Under the pieces are notes generated by a model that was given only the letters and a program-made list of their open reading frames with translations, was not told the origin of the DNA and searched no databases. The position numbers and the translations under genes were made by a program. DNA of 33,199 nt from a virus. The DNA lies in IMG/VR virus record IMGVR_UViG_3300030104_002338, positions 1 through 33,199 of that record. One strand, written 5' to 3'. This document shows positions 14,201 to 22,324 of this stretch, piece by piece. Position 1 is the stretch's first letter. Every line of letters begins with the position of its first letter.

Positions 14201-14480
14201 TCGTAAGCGAGATAAACAGCCACCAAAAACGAAAAAGTATTTCCGCTCCACTAAAAAAGGAGCGGGGATGACCAAAGCAGGTGTCGCTCGTTACCGAAGA
14301 GAGAACCCTGGTAGTAAGTTAAAGACGGCTGTTACTAAGAAGAAGAACCTTTCTACTAAGGACAAGTCTAGACGTAAGTCTTACTGTGCCAGAAGTGCGG
14401 GTCAAATGAAGAAATTTCCTAAAGCAGCTAAAGATCCTAATAGCCGATTGAGACAGGCTAGGAGACGATGGAGATGTTGA
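14193..14480 (+). CDS. Small basic Cys-containing protein (DUF6321-like)
   Basis: A 95-residue, strongly basic protein starting at 14193, where the ATG sits inside the end of the previous gene; a TTG frame extension to 14151 looks like read-back. It contains GAGMTKAGVARYRRENPGS (24-42), then KLKTAVT and RRKSYCARSAGQMKKF, and ends in an Arg-rich RRRWRC. This resembles the DUF6321-like small phage proteins as I remember them. Two cysteines are present, one the last residue. Function unknown; nucleic-acid binding is a reasonable guess from charge. Confidence 0.75.
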   Translation: MADRKRDKQPPKTKKYFRSTKKGAGMTKAGVARYRRENPGSKLKTAVTKKKNLSTKDKSRRKSYCARSAGQMKKFPKAAKDPNSRLRQARRRWRC

Positions 14481-14710
14481 TGAATAACCAAATTATAGTA
14501 GGTGTCACAACGGCTGTTGGTTTTGGTGTGCTGTCCTGGATGGCGTACACTTTAATAGAAGTAGATAAGAGAACAGAAGTTATGTCTGTTACTGTAAGTA
14601 AAAACCACGAGATGTTAAAACCTTTGTGGGAAGACTTTATAAGGAGAAGTGCTAAAAATGGCAATGGGGAGATCGCAAATGGCAAAGCAAGTTTCGAAAT
14701 CTGGGAGTAG
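14480..14710 (+). CDS. Single-TM small protein
   Basis: A 76-residue protein: an N-terminal transmembrane segment (IIVGVTTAVGFGVLSWMAYTLI) followed by a charged, heptad-like helix. This resembles the small membrane-anchored coiled-coil proteins (spanin or holin-accessory-like) seen in phages. The ATG at 14480 has GGAG six bases upstream and a TGATG overlap with the previous stop; ATGs at 14468 and 14474 are alternatives. Its end overlaps the start of the next gene by about 30 bases. Confidence 0.65.
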   Translation: MNNQIIVGVTTAVGFGVLSWMAYTLIEVDKRTEVMSVTVSKNHEMLKPLWEDFIRRSAKNGNGEIANGKASFEIWE

Positions 14711-14978
14711 CAAGGACGCTTGTTACCATAAGGTAAAAGCTCGTTACAGAGTTTTTCCTTCAGCATATGCTTCTGGAGCTATAGCAAAGTGCCGAAAGGT
14801 GGGGGCAGCTAATTATGGTAAATCTACTAAGAAAAAAGCTTATGGCGGTATGATTGAATCAGATCAACCTCGTAAGAGATCTTTGCCTAGGGGCTTCAAG
14901 AATGGGGCTAGTGTTATTATAGCTAGAGGATGTGGTACTGTAGAGGGCAGAAAGAGAAAAAAAACTAGGATTTTTTAA
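14679..14978 (+). CDS. Small basic protein with KKAYGG motif
   Basis: A 99-residue basic protein starting at the ATG preceded by GGGGAG (14666-14671); in-frame ATGs at 14658 and 14664 are possible. The first half is KDACYHKVKARYRVFPSAY then SGAIAKCRKVG, with two conserved-looking cysteines. The second half has KKKAYGG and ends NGASVIIARGCGTV plus an Arg/Lys tail. I recall the first half as a widespread small phage protein of unknown function, often packed in virion gene clusters. It may bind nucleic acid or head protein. Confidence 0.75.
   Translation: MAKQVSKSGSSKDACYHKVKARYRVFPSAYASGAIAKCRKVGAANYGKSTKKKAYGGMIESDQPRKRSLPRGFKNGASVIIARGCGTVEGRKRKKTRIF
14832..14851 (+). repeat. 20-bp direct repeat, copy 2
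   Basis: Exact match to 4069-4088, about 10.7 kb away, again encoding KKAYGG, here within the small basic protein at 14679-14978. Confidence 0.8.
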
Positions 14979-15256
14979 TGGCTGTTCGTAAGACAAAGAA
15001 AGGACTTGCTCTAAAGAGATGGTTTAAAGAAGATTGGAAAGATGTTCGCACGGGTAAAGCTTGTGGCAGACAAAAAGGAGAAAAGAGGGGAACTCCGTAT
15101 TGTAGACCTTCTAAAAGAGTAAGTAAGAAAACTCCGAAAACGGCTTCTGAGATGTCGTCCTCGGAGAAACGTAAACGAATATCTCAGAAGAAAAGAATTG
15201 GTCAACCTGCAGGGAAGCCAAGAAGAGTTCAAGCAGCAAGAAGGAGAAAAACATGA
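14978..15256 (+). CDS. Small basic protein (DUF5872-like)
   Basis: A 92-residue, very Lys/Arg-rich protein with a TAATG overlap start. It carries RWFKEDWKDVRTGKACGR (14-31) and GTPYCRPSKRV (38-48), then an SSSEKRKRISQKKR helix and a GQPAGKP-type tail. The WFKE-x-W followed by a CGR and a YCRPS matches the DUF5872-like family as I recall it. Two cysteines in the middle could bind zinc together. The role is unknown; the charge suggests nucleic acid binding. Confidence 0.75.
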   Translation: MAVRKTKKGLALKRWFKEDWKDVRTGKACGRQKGEKRGTPYCRPSKRVSKKTPKTASEMSSSEKRKRISQKKRIGQPAGKPRRVQAARRRKT

Positions 15257-15450
15257 AAAGTAAAATGAAACCAAAGAAAAGAATGATGAAGGGAGGTGCC
15301 GTCAAAAAGATGATGAAAAAGGGCGGTGTTATCAAGAAGATGAAGAATGGTGGATTTATGGGCAACAAAGGTAAAACTATGACCGTAGCTTCTGCTAAAA
15401 AATTCTTAAAGGAAAAAGGTTTTGTGGTTCTTGGCAAAAAGAAAAAGTAA
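15253..15450 (+). CDS. Small Lys/Gly/Met-rich repetitive protein
   Basis: A 65-residue protein whose ATG overlaps the end of the previous gene by four bases. It has three or four degenerate repeats of a basic K(K/M)-x-GG-[AVF] unit (MKGGAVKKM, KKGGVIKKM, KNGGFMG), then a more ordered TMTVASAKKFLKEKGFVVLG segment. Many marine phage structural modules carry such KGG-repeat proteins, recalled from memory. It has no known function; a packaged or capsid-lining peptide is an inference. Confidence 0.7.
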   Translation: MKSKMKPKKRMMKGGAVKKMMKKGGVIKKMKNGGFMGNKGKTMTVASAKKFLKEKGFVVLGKKKK

Positions 15451-15453
15451 TCA

Positions 15454-16134
15454 ATGCCATACTTACAAAGTAACATCCCACACTTTAAGTGTTGGGTGCG
15501 GAAAGAATATACGCATAATCACGAGAAATATCATGGAGAGTTTCTACACGCTATGGCGATTGCAGTTACTACCATGCCGAATAGGTGCCTAAGTTTCCAG
15601 TTAATCTTCACAGGTTGTGAAGCAGAGGACGAAGAGAATGTACATGGAGGTGCAATGTGGGCTAGGATGCCGATTACAGCGTTGGTCGGTGACTTCGATT
15701 TTGAGGGATGGCCCGACCCTATGGCGACGTATCTAGCACAACCTTGGGATTGTGCGTCACATCATCATTCTGTATATGTCCTAGACAGAGCAACACCATG
15801 TCCCTGGTTAGCGAAGATAGGATCTAAGTTTTATCCTGCAAAATACTTGTTTACCGTGGACTACACAGAGAGTGAGATCGCTGATGACCCGGCACAACAT
15901 AAACAGAGCCATGTGATGCAACTACTAGAAGCAGACAACTATACAGGAAATATTGTTGCCTTGCCGAACAATCGTGTGAGAGTAACGCATCCCGCTTGGT
16001 TTGAAACTGGAGAAGGTCCTCCAGACTTTAAGCCGTCTCAGCATATTCACTACTCGAAGTCAGACTTGGATTATGTATTGGACGTAAACCAAATATTTGA
16101 TAATATGTACGCAAATGATGAAGAGGACGAATAA
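15454..16134 (+). CDS. Conserved-looking protein, unknown, in connector region
   Basis: A 226-residue protein that I do not recognise. It is rich in His, Trp, Tyr and Cys (HFKCWVRKEYTHN, GEFLHAMAIAVTTMPN, CASHHHSVYVLD, PCPWLAKIG), with an acidic C-terminus. There is no signal peptide or membrane segment. The well-spread aromatic and His residues suggest a compact folded domain and possibly metal binding. It sits between the small basic proteins and the adaptor genes, so a minor virion protein is plausible. The start lies three bases after the preceding stop, without a clear Shine-Dalgarno of its own. Confidence 0.75.
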   Translation: MPYLQSNIPHFKCWVRKEYTHNHEKYHGEFLHAMAIAVTTMPNRCLSFQLIFTGCEAEDEENVHGGAMWARMPITALVGDFDFEGWPDPMATYLAQPWDCASHHHSVYVLDRATPCPWLAKIGSKFYPAKYLFTVDYTESEIADDPAQHKQSHVMQLLEADNYTGNIVALPNNRVRVTHPAWFETGEGPPDFKPSQHIHYSKSDLDYVLDVNQIFDNMYANDEEDE

Positions 16135-16803
16135 ATGGCAACATCTAGCTCCAGAGACTTTGATCTTGACGTAGCAGAAATAATAGAAGAAGCCTACGAG
16201 AGGTGTGGGATAGAAATACGGACAGGCTATGACGCTAAGACTGCTCGACGTTCTCTCAACCTAATGTTTGCTGATTGGGCGAACAGAGGACTTAACCTCT
16301 GGACAGTGACCCAAGCAACTCAATCACTCACTTCTGGCACAGCATCCTATTCCTTTTCTACAAATTTCACAGATTTACTTGACGTTGTTATTCGAGATTC
16401 AAACAGCACGGACTTTTCAATATCAAGAATATCAAGAAGTGAATATTTAAATATTCCCAATAAAACGTCAACGGGTCGTCCAAGTCAATTCTTCTACGAT
16501 AGACAAGTGACTCCCACAGTAACAGTGTGGCCCACCCCAGACGTATCCACTTACACTTTAGTTTATTATTATGTTAACAGAATTCAAGACGCAGATACGC
16601 TTCAGAATACGACGGATGCTCCTTTTAGGTTTCTTCCTTGTATGGTTGCGGGTCTTGCCTATTATCTATCGCTTAAAAGAGCACCCGAAAGAACCCAACT
16701 CTTGAAAGTTGTGTATGAAGAAGAGTTCCAAAGAGCAGCGGACGAGGACGAGGATAGGGTTTCTCTTAAATTACAACCTAGTATTCAGTACTTGAGGACA
16801 TAA
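16135..16803 (+). CDS. Head-tail adaptor-like protein A
   Basis: A 222-residue protein. N-terminal helices (DVAEIIEEAYERCGIE, RRSLNLMFADWANRGLNLW) precede a beta-rich centre and a C-terminal helical part (APFRFLPCMVAGLAYYLSLKRAPE). The AYERCG/LN-x-MFADWANRG/LW-x-V pattern is that of podovirus gp4-like tail accessory or adaptor proteins, which bind the portal ring and start the tail. Its place ahead of a second adaptor-like gene fits. Exact match to P22 gp4 is by resemblance only. TAA of the previous gene is immediately followed by the ATG. Confidence 0.7.
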   Translation: MATSSSRDFDLDVAEIIEEAYERCGIEIRTGYDAKTARRSLNLMFADWANRGLNLWTVTQATQSLTSGTASYSFSTNFTDLLDVVIRDSNSTDFSISRISRSEYLNIPNKTSTGRPSQFFYDRQVTPTVTVWPTPDVSTYTLVYYYVNRIQDADTLQNTTDAPFRFLPCMVAGLAYYLSLKRAPERTQLLKVVYEEEFQRAADEDEDRVSLKLQPSIQYLRT

Positions 16804-17123
16804 TGCCTAGGTACGCATCAAATAAAAGAGCATATGGAATATCGGATAGGTCTGGTTTTCGCTATCGTCTAAAGGACATGAGGATGGAGTGGAACGGATC
16901 TTTGGTAGGTAAGGATGAATACGAAGCAAAACACCCTCAATTAGAGCCTTCTAGAATTATAGCAGACCCACAGGCTTTACGGATGCCTAGACCAGACACG
17001 GCTGTAGAACCAACAGCGTTTGTGGTGTATACTAATTTTGGCGACGGTATAATAGGAAAGAAATTAGATTCTCTTGCTACTTTGACGACTAGCTTGGGGA
17101 CAGTAACGGTGACAACATCATGA
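16803..17123 (+). CDS. Small connector-region protein, unknown
   Basis: A 106-residue protein with a TAATG-coupled start. The first half (PRYASNKRAYGISDRSGF, then MRMEWNGSLVGKDEYEAKHPQ) is basic and aromatic and looks well conserved; I remember this opening from other phages in the same position. The second half is a Thr-rich beta stretch ending LGTVTVTTS. It overlaps the second adaptor gene by four bases. Between two adaptor-like genes, a tail-connector part is the likely role. Confidence 0.7.
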   Translation: MPRYASNKRAYGISDRSGFRYRLKDMRMEWNGSLVGKDEYEAKHPQLEPSRIIADPQALRMPRPDTAVEPTAFVVYTNFGDGIIGKKLDSLATLTTSLGTVTVTTS

Positions 17124-17767
17124 GCTTTACATTTGCTACATTAAAAACAGCTATACAAGATTACTCTGAAAACACAGAAACTACCTTTGTAGCTCATCTC
17201 TCCGATTTCATTAAGGCTACCGAGGAACGTATTTTAAAAACTATAGATTTAGAGTTTTTTCGAAAAAATGTTACGGCTGCCACAACTTCAAGCAACAGGT
17301 TTCTTGCTGTTCCAGACGACTATTTATCTTCTTTTAGCTTGTCAATAACTAATTCTAGTAACAAAGAATTTTTATTGCAGAAGGATGTTAACTATGTCGA
17401 GGAATATAATCCTAATGCTTCTACCACTGGAGCACCCAAGTACTACGCTCTATTTGATGTTAGTAACTTTATTCTTGCACCTACTCCCGATGCTGCATAT
17501 ACGGTTGAGCTTCATTACTACTATAGACCTAATAGTTTGACTGCGGGATCTGACTCAGGGACTACCTGGTTGAGCACAAACGCTCCAAATGCGATGTTGT
17601 ATGGCAGTCTCATAGAGGCGTATACCTTTATGAAAGGAGAGGCAGATGTCATGAAGATGTATAACGATCGTTTCGTAGAGTCACTATTAAGATTAAAAGA
17701 ATACGGAGAGGCTCGTGAAAATGCTGATGCGTATAGGAGAGGATTACCAGAAAGGCCCAGAACATAA
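17120..17767 (+). CDS. Adaptor protein, SU10-adaptor-like
   Basis: A 215-residue protein with an N-terminal helix bundle (DFIKATEERILKTIDLEFFRK), a beta core (LAVPDDYLSSFSLSI), and a GAPKYYALFDVSNFILAPTPD turn. YTVELHYYYRP, LTAG, TTWLSTNAPNAMLYGSLIEAY follow and a helical C-terminus closes the protein. The P-x-YY / L-x-P-x-PD / WLS-x-N-x-P-x-A-x-L-Y-G pattern is that of podovirus adaptor proteins of the phage SU10 type, which form the ring under the portal. Nozzle and adaptors together support a short tail. Overlaps neighbours by four and one bases. Confidence 0.78.
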   Translation: MSFTFATLKTAIQDYSENTETTFVAHLSDFIKATEERILKTIDLEFFRKNVTAATTSSNRFLAVPDDYLSSFSLSITNSSNKEFLLQKDVNYVEEYNPNASTTGAPKYYALFDVSNFILAPTPDAAYTVELHYYYRPNSLTAGSDSGTTWLSTNAPNAMLYGSLIEAYTFMKGEADVMKMYNDRFVESLLRLKEYGEARENADAYRRGLPERPRT

Positions 17768-18051
17768 TGCTTATGGAAATGCAAAAAGAACCAATCGTTG
17801 AGGTTCATACAACCGACAATAGAGGGTTTACCCCCGAAGAAGTAGCAAAGAGATGTGTGGATAAAGTGGTTGAGGTGAGCGACAGTGCTCCTCCTGTTAT
17901 ACGAGACCAGGCGAGAGCTTTTAAAGAACATTTAGAGAAAGTTATAGCGTTTTACATGAAAGAGGCTATAAATTCAGATAGGGTAACAGTTTACAATGCA
18001 ATTAAAGATGCCGGTTATGATAAGTTGGCAGAACATATAAGGAGGTTATAA
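17767..18051 (+). CDS. Small helical tail-region protein
   Basis: A 94-residue, mostly helical protein with a TAATG-coupled start; ATGs at 17767 and 17773 are both possible. GFTPEEVAKRCVDKVVEVSD, then PPVIRDQARAFKEHLEKVIAFYMKEAINSDR and a C-terminal YNAIKDAGYDKLAEHI. The Arg/Lys/Glu pattern looks conserved; I recall similar short proteins in tail modules but no function. It overlaps the next gene by one base. Confidence 0.7.
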   Translation: MLMEMQKEPIVEVHTTDNRGFTPEEVAKRCVDKVVEVSDSAPPVIRDQARAFKEHLEKVIAFYMKEAINSDRVTVYNAIKDAGYDKLAEHIRRL

Positions 18052-18527
18052 TGGCATTTTCTGGTAACGCACTCTGCTCCACTTTTAAAAAGGAGTTATT
18101 AGAGGGCACACATAATTTTGCGAATGGTGGGAACTCTTTCAAGTTAGCTTTGTTTACCAACTCACAGGCGGGGAACAACGGGCTAGGGGGGACAAGCACT
18201 GATATGGATGCTACGGTAACTCTTTACCATAGTGACTCCACTAATGAGGTAGCTAACTCTGGAGATTACGTTCAAGGAGGGACAGCACTAGGTAGTCAAG
18301 CAGTAAGTGGTTCCCAAACACAAACAACAGCTTTTGTTGACTTTGCTGATCACACTTATGGTTCCGCTACGATTACAGCAAGAGGAGCCTTAATATATAA
18401 CGATACAAATAGTGACAAAGCCGTTTGTATATTGGATTTTGGATCAGACAAGTCTTCTTCCTCTGGTAACTTCACTATAGTTTTTCCAAGTAACAACACA
18501 AGTGATGCAATAATAAGGATAGCCTAA
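18051..18527 (+). CDS. Beta-rich tail/virion protein
   Basis: A 158-residue beta-rich protein: FKKELLEGTHNF, FKLALFTNS, DMDATVTLY, VDFADHTYGSATITARGALIYND and DFGSDKSSSSGNFTIVFPS. The ALIYN-x(10)-LDFGSDK arrangement and terminal IIRIA strand are typical of a common phage virion family that I associate with tail-fibre regions, function not established. It is preceded by AGGAGG and overlaps both neighbours by one base. A tail or fibre component is likely. Confidence 0.75.
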   Translation: MAFSGNALCSTFKKELLEGTHNFANGGNSFKLALFTNSQAGNNGLGGTSTDMDATVTLYHSDSTNEVANSGDYVQGGTALGSQAVSGSQTQTTAFVDFADHTYGSATITARGALIYNDTNSDKAVCILDFGSDKSSSSGNFTIVFPSNNTSDAIIRIA

Positions 18528-19981
18528 TGGCATTAAAGATTGCAGATAGAGTAAGAGAAACCACAACTACAGAAGGCACGGGCGCAATAAGCCTTGGTGG
18601 TGCTGTTGGTAATTTCGAAACTTTTTCTGCAAATCTATCAAACTCAGACACTACCTACTATGCCATAGTAGATAGCACTAATAATACTTTTGAGGTTGGT
18701 CTTGGAACGTATGCCTCTTCAGGAAACACATTAACAAGAACAACCCCTATATCAAGTTCAAACAGTAATAGTGCTGTTAACTTTGGCGCGGGCACCAAAG
18801 AAGTTTTTATAACCACTCCCGCATCCAAGATGGCGTTTTTAGACGCAAGTGGCAATCTTATATCTACTGGTGGATCAAGCGTAGTTAACACCGATTTATC
18901 AAACGACACATCACCTCAGTTGGGTGGCAATTTGGACTTGAATGGCAACGATATTGTTACCACATCAAATGCAGACCTAGAATTAGCTCCAAATGGAACA
19001 GGTCACGTTACTGTAAAAGGTAATACCAACCAGGGAGCTATACAATTTAACTGTGAGAATAACAGTCATGGTCAAATATTAAAAGCAGCCCCACACTCAG
19101 AAGCTGCATCAAATACGCTGACACTACCAAGTACAGGTGGTGACGTTAATTTAGTCTCAACAGCATCGACTGCTACCTTAACAAACAAAACCTTTGGAGA
19201 TAACGTAAGTTTTGGTGACAACAATATTACAAATGTAGGTGATATAGCTGTTGATTCTATCAGTGCAGACGGAACAGATATAAACGTAGCCGTATCGGAT
19301 AATTCAGCAACAGCGTTTACAATTAAGCAAAGCACAAATAACTATCTTGTTATAGACACTGGAGATGGGGGTGAGTCTGTAGCGATAGGCACGGGTGTGT
19401 CAGGCACAGCAATATCCATTGGTCATACCACCTCAGAAACAACGGTGAACGATAATCTAACAGTCACAGGTGACTTAACCGTGTCAGGCACGACAACCAC
19501 AGTAAACTCAACCACTGTAAATCTAAACGATCACAACCTTGTATTAGACAGTGGCAATGATACATCTGCTGTTATAAACGGTGCAGGTATAACAATAGAG
19601 GGTGGTAGTGGTGATGATGCTACATTTAGCTATAATACTACTGGTCCTAAGTTTGAGTTGAAGTTAGGCTCTAATTATGAAACCTTGCAAGTAGACCAAC
19701 TAATCGCAGATTCTTTAGATATTGAAAATAACGTAGATATTAATGGTAACATGGAAGCTGATACCATGTCATTAAACGGTACATCAATTACAACGACAGC
19801 AACATTGTCTACTGGAATATCCAACACGAATGTGTTAGTTGCAAATGCAAATATAGTTGATAATGATTTTTTAAGAGTAGACGGAACAAGTATTGAGGGT
19901 AGAAGTGCCTCTGAACTTGCAACAGACATAGGGGCAGCAACAACAGACGATGCAACAGCTTTGGCAATAGCGTTAGGATAA
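18527..19981 (+). CDS. Long tail fibre protein
   Basis: A 484-residue beta-helix-like fibre. The N-terminus (LKIADRVRETTTTEGTG, then GNFETFSANL and TYYAIVD) is the kind that docks fibres to phage tails. After about residue 120 it becomes short repetitive strands rich in Thr, Ser, Asn, Asp and Gly, such as NLTVTGDLTVSGTTTTVN and NTSADLELAPNG-type units. No intramolecular chaperone or clear receptor domain is visible at the C-terminus, which ends TTDDATALAIALG. It probably trimerises. Receptor specificity may therefore depend on the small ORFs downstream. Confidence 0.82.
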   Translation: MALKIADRVRETTTTEGTGAISLGGAVGNFETFSANLSNSDTTYYAIVDSTNNTFEVGLGTYASSGNTLTRTTPISSSNSNSAVNFGAGTKEVFITTPASKMAFLDASGNLISTGGSSVVNTDLSNDTSPQLGGNLDLNGNDIVTTSNADLELAPNGTGHVTVKGNTNQGAIQFNCENNSHGQILKAAPHSEAASNTLTLPSTGGDVNLVSTASTATLTNKTFGDNVSFGDNNITNVGDIAVDSISADGTDINVAVSDNSATAFTIKQSTNNYLVIDTGDGGESVAIGTGVSGTAISIGHTTSETTVNDNLTVTGDLTVSGTTTTVNSTTVNLNDHNLVLDSGNDTSAVINGAGITIEGGSGDDATFSYNTTGPKFELKLGSNYETLQVDQLIADSLDIENNVDINGNMEADTMSLNGTSITTTATLSTGISNTNVLVANANIVDNDFLRVDGTSIEGRSASELATDIGAATTDDATALAIALG

Positions 19982-19993
19982 AGGAGAATAAAC

Positions 19994-20443
19994 ATGGCAG
20001 ATGACGCAATAGCAACAATACAGGTGCAAGGATTGCCTGATGAAATTCAAAAGGTGTTTACTTCAACAATGACAGTAACCCCTGCTGACACAACGGAAAA
20101 ATGGTACTACAAATTGTCTAGTGTAGATACAGGTGATGATGATTTAATGGTTGGAGATTTTTTAGATTACACAGCCGTAAATGCAGAAACAACAACTACT
20201 GCTATAAGTTCTAGTGATTTAGTAATGTTTCTATTTATAAAAAATGTTAATAGTTCTGATGCAAGTATATACGTTACAATAGATGGTAGCACCCCTTCTT
20301 CTACAGACACAGCTAGTATACATATTGGGCAAAATGAGTTTTTTTGTGCTAGATTGCCTAAAACTACGGTAGGGGCTATTCACGCAGTATCATCATCTGG
20401 AACAGTAGATTGCATAGTGGCAGCTCTCTTAGATGACGCATAA
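19994..20443 (+). CDS. Small beta-rich fibre-region protein
   Basis: A 149-residue protein after AAGGAG. It is beta-rich, with TSTMTVTPADTTEKWYYKL, LVMFLFIKN, ASIYVTIDGS, HIGQNEFFCARLP and a terminal VDCIVAALLDDA. It contains two cysteines. The fold could be a jelly-roll. The plan of one compact Gly/Thr/Ser-rich domain resembles the other small ORFs of this region, though without their N-terminal tag. I do not recognise a named family. Confidence 0.7.
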   Translation: MADDAIATIQVQGLPDEIQKVFTSTMTVTPADTTEKWYYKLSSVDTGDDDLMVGDFLDYTAVNAETTTTAISSSDLVMFLFIKNVNSSDASIYVTIDGSTPSSTDTASIHIGQNEFFCARLPKTTVGAIHAVSSSGTVDCIVAALLDDA

Positions 20444-20454
20444 AGGAGTGACTA

Positions 20455-20784
20455 ATGGCTAATACCTTTAAAAACAAAGTATACAGTGGAGCAAATACCT
20501 CTGCTGATGCCCTAGTAAGTGTCTACACCACACCTGCAAGCACGACTACAGTTGTCATAGGGCTGACGTTAGCCAATACAACAACAAGTCAAATAACTGC
20601 TGACATAAAGTTAAACGCAGGACAAACGGTGTTTTTAGCCAAGAATATACCCATACCTGCGAGTTCATCATTTGAGTATATGGCAGGAAATAAAATTATT
20701 ATGGAGACAGGAAACACGTTGCAAGTGTCGTCTAATACGGCTGACAGTTTAGATACAGTAGCAAGTATAATGGAGATAACATAA
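20455..20784 (+). CDS. Small beta-sandwich fibre-region protein
   Basis: A 109-residue protein preceded by AAGGAG. It reads as a compact beta-sandwich: NTFKNKVYSGA, TVVIGLTLANTT, QITADIKLNAGQTVFLAKNIPIPASSS, then NTADSLDTVASIMEIT. I recall similar short phage proteins beside fibres, sometimes annotated only as hypothetical. It overlaps the next start by one base. Likely a fibre-associated or capsid-decorating part. Confidence 0.7.
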   Translation: MANTFKNKVYSGANTSADALVSVYTTPASTTTVVIGLTLANTTTSQITADIKLNAGQTVFLAKNIPIPASSSFEYMAGNKIIMETGNTLQVSSNTADSLDTVASIMEIT

Positions 20785-21233
20785 TGGCGTATATAGGAAA
20801 CCAAGTTCAGGCAAACTTCCACGATATACCCTCTGTACAGCGTTTTAATGGCGATGGGAGTGCTACAGCATTTACTTTGAACCAGAATGTATCAAACGTG
20901 CAGGGTGTCCTTATATCCGTAGATGGGGTTGTTCAAGACTCTAGTGCCTACTCTTTAACTGGGGGTACAAACCTCGTATTCTCAGAAGCTCCTTCATCTG
21001 GTACAGGCAATATCTTTGTAAACTATCTTGCGTTAACTGATGCCAGTGTCGTGCCACCAGAAGCCAACAAGGGTAATTTTAAGAATGGTGGTATGTTTAG
21101 AGTTAACTCACAGACTGTAGATGTTAGCACAACAATAGAAGCTACAGAAAATGCCACAGCCACAGGACCTTTAACAGTATCTTCAGGCATAACGCTGACA
21201 GTAAACTCAGGGGGCAATCTAGCAATCATATGA
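20784..21233 (+). CDS. T7 gp17 N-terminal-like fibre fragment, copy 1
   Basis: A 149-residue protein opening MAYIGNQVQANF, with FNGDGSATAFTLNQNV, LISVDGVVQDSSAYSLTGG and NIFVNYLALT, which resembles the short fibre N-terminal domains that attach T7-type tail fibres. The C-terminal part ends TGPLTVSSGITLTVNSGG. The second protein of this plan is at 23824-24285: it also opens with a YIG turn, carries an NGV-type strand and ends with a PLTL/TITVNG-type strand. I infer that both are short adaptor-like fibre parts. Confidence 0.75.
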   Translation: MAYIGNQVQANFHDIPSVQRFNGDGSATAFTLNQNVSNVQGVLISVDGVVQDSSAYSLTGGTNLVFSEAPSSGTGNIFVNYLALTDASVVPPEANKGNFKNGGMFRVNSQTVDVSTTIEATENATATGPLTVSSGITLTVNSGGNLAII

Positions 21234-21781
21234 GCAATCTTCTAGTACAGAATATAAAGCATACGAATGCTACGACAGCTATGACTGTGGATAGTAGTGG
21301 GCGAGTATTACATTCTGTTAAGCCATCATTTATGGCAATAGGGTATCAGAGTGAAACTTCAGATTTTACAACTGGCTCAGAAAGTGCGACTGTCAATGGT
21401 ATAACTCCATCTGGAAATAATCTTATATACAATTATAGGACAATAGTACAGAATACTGGAAGCCATTTTTCTAATAGTAGTGGTAGATTTACTTGTCCAG
21501 TAGCAGGACTGTATCTAGTAACTGCTCATATGGGATATAAAGATGGAACTAATTATACTGGATTAGGTATGTATGCAACTTCAAGTGATTCTACTACATT
21601 AGGTCATGTATTTGCTTGGTCACAAAATAGTCCTAATCACGATTGTTTAACTTTAACGGCTCATGTAGTTGCGAGTGTTGGTCAACAATTTTTGTTGGTT
21701 CTTAGAGGAGATTATTCACACCCCTCTTCTTCTGCGGCAGATCAACATTACTTTCATTTTGGAGCTTCATTTTTAGGATAA
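21230..21781 (+). CDS. Array fibre ORF, C1q-like type (1)
   Basis: A 183-residue protein with two parts. The N-terminal tag (MSNLLVQNIKHTNATTAMTVDSS, about 1-23, split here only by length) and linker are shared in pattern with other ORFs of the array. The C-terminal half (82-183) looks C1q/TNF-like: GRFTCPVAGLYLVTAHMGY is the usual strand pair and the end, HFGASFLG, is the typical closing strand. C1q-type trimers bind ligands on surfaces. The gene overlaps its upstream neighbour by four bases and starts a run of similar-sized ORFs. Confidence 0.72.
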   Translation: MSNLLVQNIKHTNATTAMTVDSSGRVLHSVKPSFMAIGYQSETSDFTTGSESATVNGITPSGNNLIYNYRTIVQNTGSHFSNSSGRFTCPVAGLYLVTAHMGYKDGTNYTGLGMYATSSDSTTLGHVFAWSQNSPNHDCLTLTAHVVASVGQQFLLVLRGDYSHPSSSAADQHYFHFGASFLG

Positions 21782-21784
21782 ACA

Positions 21785-22324
21785 ATGAGTACATTAAGAG
21801 TAAATAGCATAGGTAGTCAGGAAAAACCCACATCTTCATCTATTTATAGATTTCAAACACAGTTTATTATTAATAATGATAATGTTGGTGGAAAAACTTT
21901 AAATACTACATCTTTTGAAGAGGTTGCTTCTGATATGAGAATCTCTATTACACCCTCTTACATAGATTCACTTATCTTGATTAAGTATCATTTTTTATTT
22001 GGAGGGGGTAACTCTACTTTAGTTAGACATTTTAAAATACGAAATGTGACAACTAGCACTGACGTAGATTTAGGTCACTCAGCACAAGGCAATAGAACAA
22101 ATATGCACGGTAGTCATAGAAATCAAGATGCTGATGACAATGACGTAGATATGCTTACTGTTGAAGCATCTGAAATCTCTGGGTCTACAACAGAAAGAAC
22201 TTATGGTTTATTTTTTAAACTTGAGAGTGGTTCTGATGATTCATACTTTAACCACACCACCACAGACACAGCATCTATAGGCTATGTGAAGCCAATGATT
22301 ACAATACAGGAAATGTCTAAATGA
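21785..22324 (+). CDS. Array fibre ORF, ITP-strand type (1)
   Basis: A 179-residue protein with the tag MSTLRVNSIGSQ, then RFQTQFIINND, a beta core that contains RISITPSYIDSLILIKY (the ITP-strand of this family) and a C-terminus closing PMITIQEMSK, comparable with the SIILMEI and WISVEEI closings of other array members. The His-rich loop (GSHRNQDADDNDVDM) may be a ligand or metal surface. Likely trimeric and tail-associated. The start lies three bases after the previous stop. Confidence 0.7.
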   Translation: MSTLRVNSIGSQEKPTSSSIYRFQTQFIINNDNVGGKTLNTTSFEEVASDMRISITPSYIDSLILIKYHFLFGGGNSTLVRHFKIRNVTTSTDVDLGHSAQGNRTNMHGSHRNQDADDNDVDMLTVEASEISGSTTERTYGLFFKLESGSDDSYFNHTTTDTASIGYVKPMITIQEMSK

